Below, one piece after another: positions 8,631 through 19,873 of a DNA stretch of 64,000 nt. How positions within the stretch are numbered: position 1 is the stretch's first letter; each line of letters opens with the position of its first letter. Source of the stretch: Actinokineospora auranticolor (GTDB taxonomy: Bacteria; Actinomycetota; Actinomycetes; Mycobacteriales; Pseudonocardiaceae); contig NZ_PTIX01000003.1 in the NCBI RefSeq assembly GCF_002934265.1, forward strand, positions 434,001 to 498,000, in the 5' to 3' direction. Below the pieces are notes generated by a model. That model saw nothing but the letters and a program-made list of their open reading frames with translations, was not told the DNA's origin and did not search any database. A program made the position numbers and the translations under genes.

Positions 8631-10202
8631 CTACGGCTCGCGCGCGGCCACGGGCTCCGGCTCGATCGCCTCGCCGCGCTCCCGCTTGCCCATCAGCGAG
8701 TGCCGCTTGCTGTAGGCGAAGTACAGGACCACGCCGATGACCATCCACACGATGAACCGCAGCCAGGTCAGCACCGTCAGGTTCAGCATCAGCCACAGGC
8801 AGGCCAGGATCGCCAGGACCGGGATCACCGGCACCCACGGCACGCGGAACGCGCGCTTGAGGTCCGGGCGCGTGCGGCGCAGCACGATCACCCCGGCGGA
8901 GACCAGCACGAAGGCGAACAGCGTGCCGACGTTGACCATCTCCTCCAGCTTGTCCGCCTCGAAGAAGGTCGCCGCGATCGCGACCAGCACGGACACCGCG
9001 ATGGTGGCCCGCGCCGGGGTGCCCCGGCGGCTGGTCCGCGCGAGCTTGCGCGGCAGCAGGCCGTCGCGGGACATGGCGAAGGTGATCCGGACCTGGCCGA
9101 GCATCATCACCATGACGACCGTGGTCAGGCCCGCGAGCGCGCCGACCGAGATGATCTGCGCCGCCCAGTCGACCCCGTTCACCGAGAACGCCGTGGCCAG
9201 CGTCTTCTTGCTGGAGCTGCCGTCCGGCTTCACGGTGGTGGCCAGCTGCTGGTACGACACCATGCCGACGAGCACCAGCGACACCGCGACGTAGAGCACG
9301 GTCACGATCGACAGCGAGCCGAAGATGCCGCGCGGCACCGACCGCTGCGGGTTCTTGGTCTCCTCCGCGGTGGTGGCCACGATGTCGAAGCCGATGAACG
9401 CGAAGAACACCAGCGAGGCACCCGCGAGCAGGCCGAACACGCCGAACGAGCTGCCGTCCCCACCGGCGAGCAGGGAGAACAGCGACTGCTCGATACCGCT
9501 GTGGCCCGCACCCCCGGGCTGCGACGGCGGCACGAACGGGGTGTAGTTGGCGGCCTTGACGTAGAAGAGGCCGAGGACGATCACGAAGATCACCACGAGC
9601 ACCTTGATGCCGGTGATGACCATGCTGACCCGCGAGGACAGCTTGGTCCCGATGGTCAGCAGCGTGGCGAGGGTGACCACCAGCAGCAGCGCGCCCCAGT
9701 CGACGCTGAGCCCGCCGAGGTGCAGGACCGTCGCGGTGACCTGCGACGAGTCGAAGTCGAACACGTACCCCAGCACGGTGTTCAGGTAGACCGACCAGCC
9801 CTTGGAGACCGCCGCCGCGCCGACCGCGAGCTCCAGGATCAGGTCCCAGCCGATGATCCACGCGACGAACTCGCCGAAAGTGGCGTAGGAGAAGGTGTAC
9901 GCGCTGCCCGCGACGGGCACCGTGGACGCGAACTCGGCGTAGCAGAGGGCGGCCAGCGCGCAGGCGACGGCGGCGATGACGAACGAGATGGACACCGACG
10001 GGCCCGCGAGGTCACCGGCCGTGCGCGCGGTCAGGGTGAAGATGCCCGCCCCGATGACGACCGCGACGCCGAAGACGATGAGGTCCCAGGTCGACAGGTT
10101 GCGCCGCAGCCGGGTGCTCGGGTCGTCGGTGTCGGCCATCGATTGCTCGACGGATTTCGTTCTGAAGATGCCTGTGCGTCGCCGTTCCTCGGTCTCCGAC
10201 AC
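8631..10202 (-). CDS. APC-superfamily amino acid permease (cationic type)
   Basis: This 523-residue inner-membrane protein begins VSETEERRR, with a ~40-residue cytoplasmic N-terminus and then about 12-13 helices. The first helix carries GVAVVIGAGIFTLTA, the APC substrate-binding loop. Later helices carry FFAFIGFDIVATTAEETKNP, a strong signature of the cationic amino acid transporter (CAT, YfnA-like) branch. A long periplasmic loop lies between helices 5 and 6. GTG at 10202 follows AGGAGAGGGG, which favours it over the open frame starting at 10274. It lies upstream of, and on the same strand as, the MutL-type ATPase with a 37-bp gap, so co-transcription is plausible. Confidence 0.9.
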   Translation of the reverse strand: MSETEERRRTGIFRTKSVEQSMADTDDPSTRLRRNLSTWDLIVFGVAVVIGAGIFTLTARTAGDLAGPSVSISFVIAAVACALAALCYAEFASTVPVAGSAYTFSYATFGEFVAWIIGWDLILELAVGAAAVSKGWSVYLNTVLGYVFDFDSSQVTATVLHLGGLSVDWGALLLVVTLATLLTIGTKLSSRVSMVITGIKVLVVIFVIVLGLFYVKAANYTPFVPPSQPGGAGHSGIEQSLFSLLAGGDGSSFGVFGLLAGASLVFFAFIGFDIVATTAEETKNPQRSVPRGIFGSLSIVTVLYVAVSLVLVGMVSYQQLATTVKPDGSSSKKTLATAFSVNGVDWAAQIISVGALAGLTTVVMVMMLGQVRITFAMSRDGLLPRKLARTSRRGTPARATIAVSVLVAIAATFFEADKLEEMVNVGTLFAFVLVSAGVIVLRRTRPDLKRAFRVPWVPVIPVLAILACLWLMLNLTVLTWLRFIVWMVIGVVLYFAYSKRHSLMGKRERGEAIEPEPVAAREP

Positions 10203-10329
10203 GAACGGCCCCTCTCCTTGTGGGTGAATCGGCCACGAGAGGTTAGCGTTTCGGGTGGGTCTCCGCCGGGCCAAAAGCGACCTTGTGGGTGCTTTGTGCC
10301 CGTTACCTTTTGCCTGTCCGGGCTCCGGG

Positions 10330-12669
10330 TCAGCTGTCGCGGGGCGGCCAGCGCAACGCCGACGGCGGTTCTTCCGGGTCCAACCCGGCGGCCATCGCGA
10401 CCGCCCGGTCCCACTCCGGGTCGGCGGTGTAGTGGCCGTGGCCCAGCACGCCCGCCTGCCAGCGACGACCCGCGAACGGGCCGCGCATCGGGTCGGGCAG
10501 CCAGTGGTCGCCGCCGAGCACCAGCGCGCCGGTCGGGCTGGTGGCCGCGGCGGGCAGCGGGCCCACGGTGCCGTCGGCGCGGAAGCCGGTGCCGAGTAGT
10601 TGGCCGTCGCAGACCTGCCGGTCCCAGGTGGTCACCGCGCCGCCGAGCGGATCCGTCCCCCGACAGAGTGACCGCCATCTGGTGCCCAACCGCTGGGCCA
10701 GCTCCGCCAGCGACGCGTGCGGCACGGCGGCCGGGAACGCGCGCGGGTACGCCCATTGCAGCTGCGAGCCGACGGTCACCAGCCCGACCCGCCTGCGCTC
10801 CGGCTCGTTGAGCGACTCCATCAGCCGCGCCGCGGTCACCGCGACCAGCAGGCTGCCCTGGCTGTGCCCGGTCAGCACCACCCGGGTGTGCGGGTCCTTG
10901 AGGTGCTCGATGGCCCGCGCGGCCAGCTCGGGGGCGACCTTGAGCGCGTAGCTCGGCGGCACCGTCGGGTGCGCCTCGCGCGGCCAGAACGACGCCAGGT
11001 CGGCGATCACGCCCAGCCGCCTGCCCGCGTCGCGCTCCTGCGCCGCCGTGTACACCGCGCGCAGCAGCGACGCGACCAGCAGGCCCAGGGTGAGGATGCC
11101 GAGCGTGGACAGCGGCGCCATCCAGTCCGGCGGCTCGGTGCCGGTGATCCGCATGGTCACCGAGATGATCGTGCCCGCCGCCAACACCCCGGCCAGCGCC
11201 AGCGTCACCCGGTGCACGTTGCGCCGTTGCCAGCCCGCCACCCGCCAGGCCCGCAGCGCGCGCAGGCCGTCCTCGACCCGGCCCGCGTGCAGCAGACCCA
11301 CCTCGCCGTACTTGGCGGGCACCAGCAGCATCCGGGCGCCGGAGACCACGGCGAGCGGCACCGCCACCGCGACCCCGATGACCGCGGCCGCGCCCCACAG
11401 CAGCGTCACCTGCTCGTAGCCGCGCGGCAGCGTGATCCACTCGGACCCGACCAGCTTGCGCAGCGAGATCGCCAGGCCCGCGCCGAGCCCGCCGCCGAGC
11501 AGCGCGCCGATGGCCAGCACCGGCGCGGCCATCCAGCCACCCGCCCACGGCCGCAGGTGCGGCGGCTGCCGCACCCAGGTCCGCCGGGCGATCAGCGCGG
11601 CCGGGATGAGGAACAGACCGAGGAGCAGCACCACCGCGACCAACCCGGCGGCGATCGCCTCGACCGTCGGCCCGGCCCCCGCCAGGTTCCGGGGGAACGG
11701 GTGGTTGACCGCGCCCGCGGTGATCGCCAGCGCGGCGCCGAGGACGAGCAGCGCGCCCCGGGGACCGCGGCGCAGCGCGGCGCGCAGCCACCGGCCGCCG
11801 CCGGTCGGTTCGGTGCCACGAGGGTCGTCGAGCAGCAGCACGCACAACGCGCAGAACCCGATCAGCGCCAGCGCGGCCAACCACAGCCACCACTGCACGG
11901 GGTCCGACGGCGGGGTGAACGGCCCGCCGAGCGGCAGCAGCGTGACGGTGCCGAGCGCGGTGGTCAGGTGCAGTGAGCGCAGCGCGGGCGTGTCCGGGTC
12001 GGACACCAGGTTGCGACCGGGCAGTTCGACCTTCAGGTTGGGCCGCGCGTCCGGCGGGTTCGGCGCGGCCGGTGTCTCCCAGGCGATCGAGGAGATCCGG
12101 TGCAGCACCAGGATCGCCAGCAGCACCGGCAGCACGCCGACGGTCTGCCGGAACGGCCACGCCGAGCGCAGGCTGTCCGGCACCCACGACAGGCACTCGG
12201 TGCCCGGCGCCAGGCACTGCGCGGCGAGCAGATCGATGCTCACGACCGCGGCCTGCGAGACCAGCAGCGCGGTCAGCAGGAGCGCGGCCAACCGCAGCAG
12301 CGCGCGGTTCACGGCGGCGAGCAGGCGCGCGCCGCGGTGCCCGCTGGGGGCGGGCGGCAGCATCCAGTGCGCCATGTTGGTAAGTGAAAATGGGAAAAGC
12401 AGGGCCCACGTGGCCTTGGCCACCCCGCCCGAGGTCATGGCCCCCCAGACGTACCCCTCGACCGTCCTGGGCACCGAACGGCCTTCCGCGCGCAGCACCG
12501 GACCGGGTGCCGGGCGCAGCAACCTGTCCGCGGGGCGCACGATCCGGCCGATGCCGTCACCCGCGACGTCGACCGCGGCCACCGAGGTGACCAGGTTCTC
12601 CGGGGTGGTGCCCATGATGCCGTGCACGCGCAGTTCGACCACGCGGGTTTCCGAGCCGGTAAACAGCAC
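10330..12669 (-). CDS. Polytopic membrane protein with split alpha/beta-hydrolase domain
   Basis: This 779-residue protein has an odd layout. The N-terminus carries [13 protein letters not shown], which looks like the first strand and oxyanion region of an alpha/beta hydrolase. About eight to nine hydrophobic segments follow (roughly residues 85-550). The nucleophile elbow [11 protein letters not shown] then appears near residue 600, and a late His lies in [12 protein letters not shown], with candidate acids between. The catalytic fold thus seems interrupted by a membrane insert. Substrate is unknown; a lipid or ester at the membrane is an inference. It is divergent from ahcY with about 120 bp between starts. 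Confidence 0.75.
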   Translation of the reverse strand: MLFTGSETRVVELRVHGIMGTTPENLVTSVAAVDVAGDGIGRIVRPADRLLRPAPGPVLRAEGRSVPRTVEGYVWGAMTSGGVAKATWALLFPFSLTNMAHWMLPPAPSGHRGARLLAAVNRALLRLAALLLTALLVSQAAVVSIDLLAAQCLAPGTECLSWVPDSLRSAWPFRQTVGVLPVLLAILVLHRISSIAWETPAAPNPPDARPNLKVELPGRNLVSDPDTPALRSLHLTTALGTVTLLPLGGPFTPPSDPVQWWLWLAALALIGFCALCVLLLDDPRGTEPTGGGRWLRAALRRGPRGALLVLGAALAITAGAVNHPFPRNLAGAGPTVEAIAAGLVAVVLLLGLFLIPAALIARRTWVRQPPHLRPWAGGWMAAPVLAIGALLGGGLGAGLAISLRKLVGSEWITLPRGYEQVTLLWGAAAVIGVAVAVPLAVVSGARMLLVPAKYGEVGLLHAGRVEDGLRALRAWRVAGWQRRNVHRVTLALAGVLAAGTIISVTMRITGTEPPDWMAPLSTLGILTLGLLVASLLRAVYTAAQERDAGRRLGVIADLASFWPREAHPTVPPSYALKVAPELAARAIEHLKDPHTRVVLTGHSQGSLLVAVTAARLMESLNEPERRRVGLVTVGSQLQWAYPRAFPAAVPHASLAELAQRLGTRWRSLCRGTDPLGGAVTTWDRQVCDGQLLGTGFRADGTVGPLPAAATSPTGALVLGGDHWLPDPMRGPFAGRRWQAGVLGHGHYTADPEWDRAVAMAAGLDPEEPPSALRWPPRDS

Positions 12670-12789
12670 GTTCCTCCCTGGTCATCGAACGGCGGTGGGT
12701 CACTCTTTCTAGTCGTTTTCGACTTGCCCCGCGCCCGCGGCGGCGACGGTAGTGTTCATCAAGAACCCGAAGTCTGGAGGATGTTTCCG

Positions 12790-14279
<1,490 letters not shown>

Positions 14280-14295
14280 TCGGTAGGCGAGTTTC

Positions 14296-14330
14296 CGGGC
14301 CCCGGCACGCAACCCGCGTGCCGGGGCCCG
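14296..14330 (+). terminator. Intrinsic terminator after ahcY
   Basis: A perfect 15-bp GC-rich inverted repeat with a 5-base loop (14311-14315) begins 16 bases after the ahcY stop and is followed by GTCTTTGTC. A strong hairpin with only a weak T tract is usual for high-GC actinobacteria. Confidence 0.8.
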
Positions 14331-14514
14331 CGTCTTTGTCCCCGAAAGGTGTAACGAAGCGACCCGGTCGAGCGATCTTGTGTAGTTCTGGCCTGCGCAG
14401 GGGGCATGCCAGAACCGGAGGAGCCGCCCCGGGGGGTGGATGGCGCCGTGGACGGCACGCACCGGGTGGGGAGCCCGGGCGCGCCGTCCACGGCCGTCGG
14501 TAGTCTGCGACCCC

Positions 14515-15153
14515 GTGGGACGACTGATCGTCATCGAGGGTCTGGACGGCGCGGGCAAGCGCACCTTGGCGGACAAGCTCACGGCGGCGTTCGCCGAGCA
14601 GGGCGCGTTGGTGGGCACGCGGGCCTTCCCGCGCTACGGGAAGTCGGTCACCGCGGACCTGGTCCACGACGGCCTCCACGGCCGCCTCGGCGGCTTGGGG
14701 GAGTCGGTCTACGGCATGGCGGTCCTGTACGCGTTGGACCGTCAGGGGGCCCTCGCGGACCTGCGCGCCGACCTGTCCACCCACGACGTAGTCCTCTTGG
14801 ACCGCTACGTGGCCTCCAACGCCGCCTACGGCGCCGCCCGTCTCCACGAGGGCGCCGACGGGGATTTCGTCCGGTGGGTGCGGTCGATCGAGATCGACCG
14901 TTTCGCCCTACCGGTCCCGCACGCCCAACTCCTCCTCCGGGTCTCGGCCACCCTCGCGGCGGAACGTGCCACCCACCGCGAGCGGACGGATGCCCGTGAG
15001 CGTGACAAGTGGGAGTCGGACACACCGCTCCAGGTCCGCGTCGGTGATGTCTACGACGGCCTGGCCGCCAAGTCGTGGCTGTCCCCTTGGCACGTAGTGG
15101 ACGGCGCGTCTGTCCTGGATCCGACGGCCCTAACCGCCACTCTCTTGGCCTGA
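14515..15153 (+). CDS. tmk: Thymidylate kinase (dTMP kinase)
   Basis: This 212-residue enzyme phosphorylates dTMP to dTDP with ATP. It begins VGRLIVIEGLDGAGKRTL, the P-loop at residues ~9-16, where the usual Lys-Thr/Ser is Lys-Arg-Thr. The dTMP-binding DR motif is LLDRYVASNAAYGAAR, and a basic lid segment follows. The same GAGKRTL variant is, to my knowledge, seen in mycobacterial Tmk. The GTG start has no clear ribosome site, so leaderless or weak initiation is possible. It follows the ahcY terminator and precedes mtrA in the conserved actinobacterial order, here interrupted by a VOC gene on the opposite strand. Confidence 0.93.
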   Translation: MGRLIVIEGLDGAGKRTLADKLTAAFAEQGALVGTRAFPRYGKSVTADLVHDGLHGRLGGLGESVYGMAVLYALDRQGALADLRADLSTHDVVLLDRYVASNAAYGAARLHEGADGDFVRWVRSIEIDRFALPVPHAQLLLRVSATLAAERATHRERTDARERDKWESDTPLQVRVGDVYDGLAAKSWLSPWHVVDGASVLDPTALTATLLA

Positions 15154-15161
15154 TCGAGAGG

Positions 15162-15644
15162 CTAGAGCGCCCCCACCAGCTCCGTGCCCCACTTCGCGAT
15201 CTCGGTGTCGATGTCCAGCGGCCGGGGGGCGCCCTGCGCCTCCATCTCCGCCGTCACCCGGTCCCGCGGCACGAACCAGGACACCTCGAACTCCACCCCG
15301 TCCGGGTCCTTCGCGTACAGCGACTTCGACACCCCGTGGTCCGACGCGCCCACCAGCGACCCCGCCGCGACCAACACCCGCTTGAACTCCGCCAGCTCCG
15401 CCAGTGTCTGCACCGACCACGCCAAGTGGTACAGCCCCACCGCGCCCTGCTGGGGCCCGGACGCGTCCAGTCCTACCTGGAACAACCCCAGGTCGTGATC
15501 GTTGTCCGAGTCGGCCGCGCGCAGGAAAGCCGCCCCCGGGAAGCCCGTGACCAGCTGAAATCCGAGGACATCCCGGTAGAACGCCACGCTGCGCTCCACG
15601 TCGCGCACGTAGAGGACGGCGTGGTTGAGCCTGCGGATGCCCAT
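15162..15644 (-). CDS. VOC family (glyoxalase/dioxygenase fold) protein
   Basis: This 160-residue protein has the two beta-alpha-beta-beta-beta modules of the vicinal oxygen chelate superfamily: RLNHAVLYVRDVERSVAFYRDVLGF at the N-terminus and, in the second module, LYHLAWSV and DPDGVEFEVSWFVP. His in LNHAV, His in YHLAW and Glu in VEFEVSW are the expected metal ligands, so it may be an active metalloenzyme. It resembles catechol-2,3-dioxygenase-like or glyoxalase members, but the substrate cannot be told. It is inserted between tmk and mtrA on the opposite strand, divergent from mtrA with a 99-bp shared upstream region. Confidence 0.85.
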   Translation of the reverse strand: MGIRRLNHAVLYVRDVERSVAFYRDVLGFQLVTGFPGAAFLRAADSDNDHDLGLFQVGLDASGPQQGAVGLYHLAWSVQTLAELAEFKRVLVAAGSLVGASDHGVSKSLYAKDPDGVEFEVSWFVPRDRVTAEMEAQGAPRPLDIDTEIAKWGTELVGAL

Positions 15645-15743
15645 GGGTGCTCCTGTCCGAGTAGTTCAAGGTTCAACATACTCGATCGCGGGACACGGCG
15701 GGGGGTGGCGCCTACCGGGTGTGAACAGTGCGACTATGTGTTC

Positions 15744-16421
15744 ATGAAGGCACGAGTGCTGGTGGTTGACGACGACCCGGCCCTCGCCGAGATGCTCACG
15801 ATCGTGCTGCGCGGCGAGGGTTTCGACACGGCCGTGGTGGCCGACGGTTCTCGGGCGCTGCCCGCGCTCCGCGAACTCAAACCGGACCTCGTGCTGCTCG
15901 ACCTGATGCTGCCCGGGATGAACGGCATCGACGTGTGCAAGGCGATCCGCGGCGAGTCCGGTGTGCCGATCGTGATGCTCACCGCCAAGAGCGACACCGT
16001 CGACATCGTCCTGGGCCTGGAGTCCGGTGCGGACGACTACGTGGTCAAGCCGTTCAAGCCCAAGGAGCTGGTGGCCCGGGTGCGGGCGCGGCTGCGGCGC
16101 ACCGAGTCCGAGCCCGCGGAGACGCTGGCCATCGGCGACCTGACCATCGACGTCCCCGGCCACGAGGTCACCCGCGACGGCAAGGCCATCCAGCTCACCC
16201 CGCTGGAGTTCGACCTGCTGGTCGCCCTGGCCCGCAAACCGCGCCAGGTGTTCACCCGCGAGGTGCTGCTCGAACAGGTCTGGGGCTATCGGCACGCCGC
16301 CGACACCCGCCTGGTCAACGTGCACGTCCAGCGGCTGCGGTCCAAGGTCGAGCGCGATCCCGAGCACCCGGAGGTCGTGCTGACCGTGCGAGGTGTCGGC
16401 TACAAGGCGGGCCCTCCGTGA
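15744..16421 (+). CDS. mtrA: Response regulator MtrA (OmpR family)
   Basis: This 225-residue two-component regulator of cell envelope, division and replication genes pairs with MtrB. The receiver domain has the acid pocket DDD at residues 9-11, phosphoacceptor Asp53 in LLDLMLPGMNG, Thr in MLTAK and Lys in VKPFKPKEL. The C-terminal winged helix has LTPLEFDLLVALA, VLLEQVWGY and TVRGVGYKAG. ATG at 15744 is the usual MtrA start length. mtrB follows 13 bases after the stop, or overlaps if an earlier GTG is used. The order mtrA-mtrB-lpqB is the conserved actinobacterial operon. Confidence 0.97.
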   Translation: MKARVLVVDDDPALAEMLTIVLRGEGFDTAVVADGSRALPALRELKPDLVLLDLMLPGMNGIDVCKAIRGESGVPIVMLTAKSDTVDIVLGLESGADDYVVKPFKPKELVARVRARLRRTESEPAETLAIGDLTIDVPGHEVTRDGKAIQLTPLEFDLLVALARKPRQVFTREVLLEQVWGYRHAADTRLVNVHVQRLRSKVERDPEHPEVVLTVRGVGYKAGPP

Positions 16422-16434
16422 GCCGGACCGGACG

Positions 16435-18099
16435 GTGACCGGATTCCTGCGCCGGGTGGTCGGCGCGCTGCGCGGGCTGCTGGCCGCGGGCAGGCACCGC
16501 ACCGGCGCGTTCAGCGAGCTGTGGCGCTCGTCGCTGCAGCTGCGCGTCGCGGTCAGCACGCTGGCCCTCGGCTCCGCGGTGACCTTCGTGCTCGGCATGG
16601 TCGTGCAGAACCAGATCACCGAGCGGCTGCTGGGCACCAAGGAGTCTGCCGCCATCGCCCAGACCCGGGCCGCGGTGCAGCTGGCCGAGACCGAGCTGGT
16701 CGGGATCAGCAACTCGTACCGCATCGAGGACCGGCTCAGCAGCGCCATCAACAAGCTGACCAGCTCGTCGCCGGGCGCGGGCGCGGGCTCGGCGGGCGCG
16801 TTCGAGCCGGTGCTGGTCAACGACGACGCCCGCAGGTCGCGCGAGGACGTGGAGGCCGCGGGGCCGTACGACAAGGTCCCGCAGTCGCTGCGCGACTTCG
16901 TGCTGAGCACCCCGAACCGCACCGTCTCGCAGATCTACACCGTCGACCGCGGCGGTGAGCGGATCACGTACCTGATGGTCGGCGCCCCGGTCACCACCAC
17001 GAACCCGGCCGTGCAGCTCTACATGCTCTACCCGCTCTCCGCCGAGCAGCGGACCGTCGACGTCGTGCAGAGCACCATCCTGGTCGGCGGGCTCGTGCTG
17101 CTGCTGCTCCTGGCGGGGATCACGAACCTCGTCACCCGCCAGGTCGTGCTGCCCGTGCGCCGCGCCGCCCGCGCGGCCGCCCGGTTCGCCGACGGCGAGC
17201 TGGACGAGCGGATGGTCGTCGCGGGTGAGGACGACGTGGCGCAGCTGGCGCAGTCCTACAACGAGATGGCCGAGAGCATCGCCAACCAGATCCGCCAGCT
17301 GGAGGACTTCGGCCAGCTCCAGCGCCGGTTCACCTCCGACGTCTCGCACGAGCTGCGCACGCCGCTGACCACCGTCCGGATGGCCGCCGACGTGCTGCAC
17401 GCGTCCCGCGCCCAGTTCCCCGCGGGCCTCGCCCGCTCCACGGAACTCCTGGTCGACGAACTCGACCGGTTCGAGTCCCTGCTCGGCGACCTGCTGGAGA
17501 TCTCCCGGCTGGACGCGGGCGTGGAGGACCTGGTCGCCGAGTACGCCGACCTGCGGGCGATCGCCCGGCGCGCGGTGGAGTCGGTGCGGGTCATCGCCCG
17601 CAACGCGGGCTCGGAGATCATCCTCGACCTGCCGGAGGACGAGGTCACCGCCGAGGTCGAGTCGCGGCGCATCGAGCGCATCCTGCGCAACCTGCTGGCC
17701 AACGCCATCGACCACGGCGAGGGCAGGCCGGTGGAGCTGCGGATGGTCATGGGGCCCGAAGCCGTCGCGGTGACGGTCCGCGACCACGGCGTCGGCCTGC
17801 GCACCGGCGAGGCCGACCTGGTGTTCAACCGGTTCTGGCGCGCCGACCCCTCGCGCAACCGGCACACCGGCGGCACCGGTCTCGGCTTGGCGATCAGCCT
17901 CGAGGACGCCCGGCTGCACGGCGGTGGCCTCGACGCGTGGGGCGAACCGGGCGACGGCGCCTGCTTCCGCCTCACCCTGCCGCGCGAGCAGGGCATCGAG
18001 TACGGCGAGAGCCCGCTGCCGCTGCCCCCCGCCGACGTCCGCCCGATCACCCAGGTCGCACAGCTCCCGCTGTCGGTCACCGAGGAGGTGTACCCGTGA
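16435..18099 (+). CDS. mtrB: Sensor histidine kinase MtrB
   Basis: This 554-residue inner-membrane kinase is the partner of MtrA. One helix lies near residues 35-60, followed by a ~150-residue extracytoplasmic domain, a second helix (ILVGGLVLLLLLAGI), HAMP, the HisKA block FTSDVSHELRTPLTT, and an ATPase domain with NLLANAIDHGEG, DHGVGL, FNRFWRAD and GGTGLGLAIS. The C-terminal ~40 residues are Pro-rich. GTG at 16435 is chosen because it leaves 13 bp after mtrA; GTG at 16393 in the same frame would overlap mtrA by 29 bp. The 3' end overlaps lpqB by GTGA. Confidence 0.96.
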   Translation: MTGFLRRVVGALRGLLAAGRHRTGAFSELWRSSLQLRVAVSTLALGSAVTFVLGMVVQNQITERLLGTKESAAIAQTRAAVQLAETELVGISNSYRIEDRLSSAINKLTSSSPGAGAGSAGAFEPVLVNDDARRSREDVEAAGPYDKVPQSLRDFVLSTPNRTVSQIYTVDRGGERITYLMVGAPVTTTNPAVQLYMLYPLSAEQRTVDVVQSTILVGGLVLLLLLAGITNLVTRQVVLPVRRAARAAARFADGELDERMVVAGEDDVAQLAQSYNEMAESIANQIRQLEDFGQLQRRFTSDVSHELRTPLTTVRMAADVLHASRAQFPAGLARSTELLVDELDRFESLLGDLLEISRLDAGVEDLVAEYADLRAIARRAVESVRVIARNAGSEIILDLPEDEVTAEVESRRIERILRNLLANAIDHGEGRPVELRMVMGPEAVAVTVRDHGVGLRTGEADLVFNRFWRADPSRNRHTGGTGLGLAISLEDARLHGGGLDAWGEPGDGACFRLTLPREQGIEYGESPLPLPPADVRPITQVAQLPLSVTEEVYP

Positions 18100-19814
18100 A
18101 GCGGTGCCTGGTCCTGCTGCTCGCCCTGCTCAGCCTGGCGAGCTGCGCGAACATCCCCGACCGCACCCCGCCCCGGGTCGTCCTCGACGCGACCGCGCAG
18201 CGGCCGCGCCAGATCGGCAAGCCGCCGCCGGGGCTCGACCCGTACACGCTCGTCCAGCAGTTCGTGCGCAACGCGGGCTACACCGACGTGGCCAGCACGT
18301 ACCTCACCGAGGAGGCGGCGCAGCACTGGGGCAACACGGTCACGCCGACGATCATCGAGGACGAGTTCAAGACGATCCCGCAGTCGGTGCAGGAGAACGG
18401 CAGCGGCGGCAACCGCACCGTGGTCGTGTTCACCGGCACCCAGGTCGGCACGCTGTCGGGGGACAAGTCGTTCTCGCCGGGGGTGCAGCCGCTGGAGTAC
18501 AGCGTGACGCTCACCCGCGACCAGGACAACCAGTGGCGCATCTCCGACCCGCCCCCGGCCCGGCTGATCACCGAGTCCGACTTCGAGAGCAGCTACCGGC
18601 GGGTCAGCCTGGAGTTCTTCGACCCGGACCTGCGCGTCCTGGTGCCGGACCTGCGGTACGTGGAGATCGAGCCGCGGCAGAACATCTACGGGCAGGTCGT
18701 CGCGTTGCTGCTCGCGGGGCCGTCGGACTCGCTCAAGGGCGCGGTGCGCAGCCAGCTCGACGGACTCGCGCTGAGCACCAACGTGGTGCAGGAACCGGAC
18801 GGCGCCATCTTGGTCAACCTGGCCAAGGTGGAGAACAAGCAACTCGAGGACAGACAGCGAATAGCCGCGCAACTGGTGTACTCGCTGCGCGAGGTCACTA
18901 CGAGCCCGCTGCGGCTGCGTAGCCAGGGCGCCCCTCTTGTGCCGGACAAAGCGGACTGGACCGTCGGGGACGTGGGTAGCTACGACGCGCTGACCACGCT
19001 GAAGTCGGACCTGCTGGGCATGGTCGTGGTCAACGGCAAGCTGCTGTCCCTGCGCGACGGCAACCCGGCGGAGGGACCGGCGGGGGACGGCGCGTACGAC
19101 ATCATCAGCGCCGCCCAGTCCCTCGACGGCGGCCAGCTCGCGGTCGTGGCCCGGACCCCCACGGGGCCCCGGCTGCGCGTGGGGAAGGCCAACGGCGAAC
19201 TGCCCGAGGTCGACCTGGCGCGGGCGACCACGCTCACCCGGCCGACCTGGCGGTTCGCGGGCTCGAACGAGGCCGTGCCGACCGAGGTGTGGACGGTGCA
19301 GGACGGCAACCTGGTGGTGCGGGTGGGGCGCACGTCCGAGGGCAAGTGGGAGGACTACCCGGTCGAGGCGTCCGAACTGACCCGCAACGGCCCGATCACC
19401 CAGCTCCGCCTCTCCCGCGACGGCGCCCGGGTGGCGGCGGTGGTCAACGGCAGCGTGGTGATCGCGTCGGTCGTCCGCGCCAACGAGGCGGTGACGCTGA
19501 GCGCACCGCGGACGCTGCAAGGTGGGGTCGTCAAGGACGTCGTGAGCATCGACTGGCTCGACCGGCTCACGGTCATCGTGGCGACCGGGCAGTCGGTGCG
19601 GCCCGTGGTGAGCATCCCGATCGACGGGCTGCGGTACAACCCGTACAACAACACCAACCTGTCGCCCCCGGTCACCGCCATCACGGCGGCCCCGAGCCGG
19701 GCCGTGCTGGTGACCGACCGGCTGCAGATGTGGTCGACGCAGCAGCCGGGCAAGGTCTGGCAGCGGCACCAGTTCGGCCAGCCGCCGGGGTCGGTACCGT
19801 TCTACCCCGGCTGA
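18096..19814 (+). CDS. lpqB: Lipoprotein LpqB, MtrAB accessory
   Basis: This 572-residue exported lipoprotein modulates MtrB in actinobacteria. The signal ends in the lipobox LASC (Cys17). A GerMN-type domain occupies the first half (LTNVVQ-like strands, NVVQEPDGAILVNL), and the C-terminal half is a beta-propeller-like LpqB domain with repeating strands. GTG at 18096 overlaps the mtrB stop, giving translational coupling. The length matches the family. A DnaA-box-like 9-mer lies just after the stop (19825-19833). Confidence 0.95.
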   Translation: MKRCLVLLLALLSLASCANIPDRTPPRVVLDATAQRPRQIGKPPPGLDPYTLVQQFVRNAGYTDVASTYLTEEAAQHWGNTVTPTIIEDEFKTIPQSVQENGSGGNRTVVVFTGTQVGTLSGDKSFSPGVQPLEYSVTLTRDQDNQWRISDPPPARLITESDFESSYRRVSLEFFDPDLRVLVPDLRYVEIEPRQNIYGQVVALLLAGPSDSLKGAVRSQLDGLALSTNVVQEPDGAILVNLAKVENKQLEDRQRIAAQLVYSLREVTTSPLRLRSQGAPLVPDKADWTVGDVGSYDALTTLKSDLLGMVVVNGKLLSLRDGNPAEGPAGDGAYDIISAAQSLDGGQLAVVARTPTGPRLRVGKANGELPEVDLARATTLTRPTWRFAGSNEAVPTEVWTVQDGNLVVRVGRTSEGKWEDYPVEASELTRNGPITQLRLSRDGARVAAVVNGSVVIASVVRANEAVTLSAPRTLQGGVVKDVVSIDWLDRLTVIVATGQSVRPVVSIPIDGLRYNPYNNTNLSPPVTAITAAPSRAVLVTDRLQMWSTQQPGKVWQRHQFGQPPGSVPFYPG

Positions 19815-19824
19815 GTCAACCCCC

Positions 19825-19833
19825 TGTGGACAA
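19825..19833 (-). other. DnaA-box-like 9-mer between lpqB and comF
   Basis: The minus strand reads TTGTCCACA, which equals the known actinomycete DnaA-box consensus. It stands alone in the 59-bp lpqB-comF gap. A single 9-mer occurs by chance in a window this size, so no function is claimed. Confidence 0.3.
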
Positions 19834-19873
19834 CTTTTCGCGGAGCTCCCCGATTTCCGCCACAGTGGTCCAC

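Noticed and set aside
12670-12789. SAH riboswitch upstream of ahcY
   Set aside because: I find no conserved core or pseudoknot-like pairing in the 120-bp leader.
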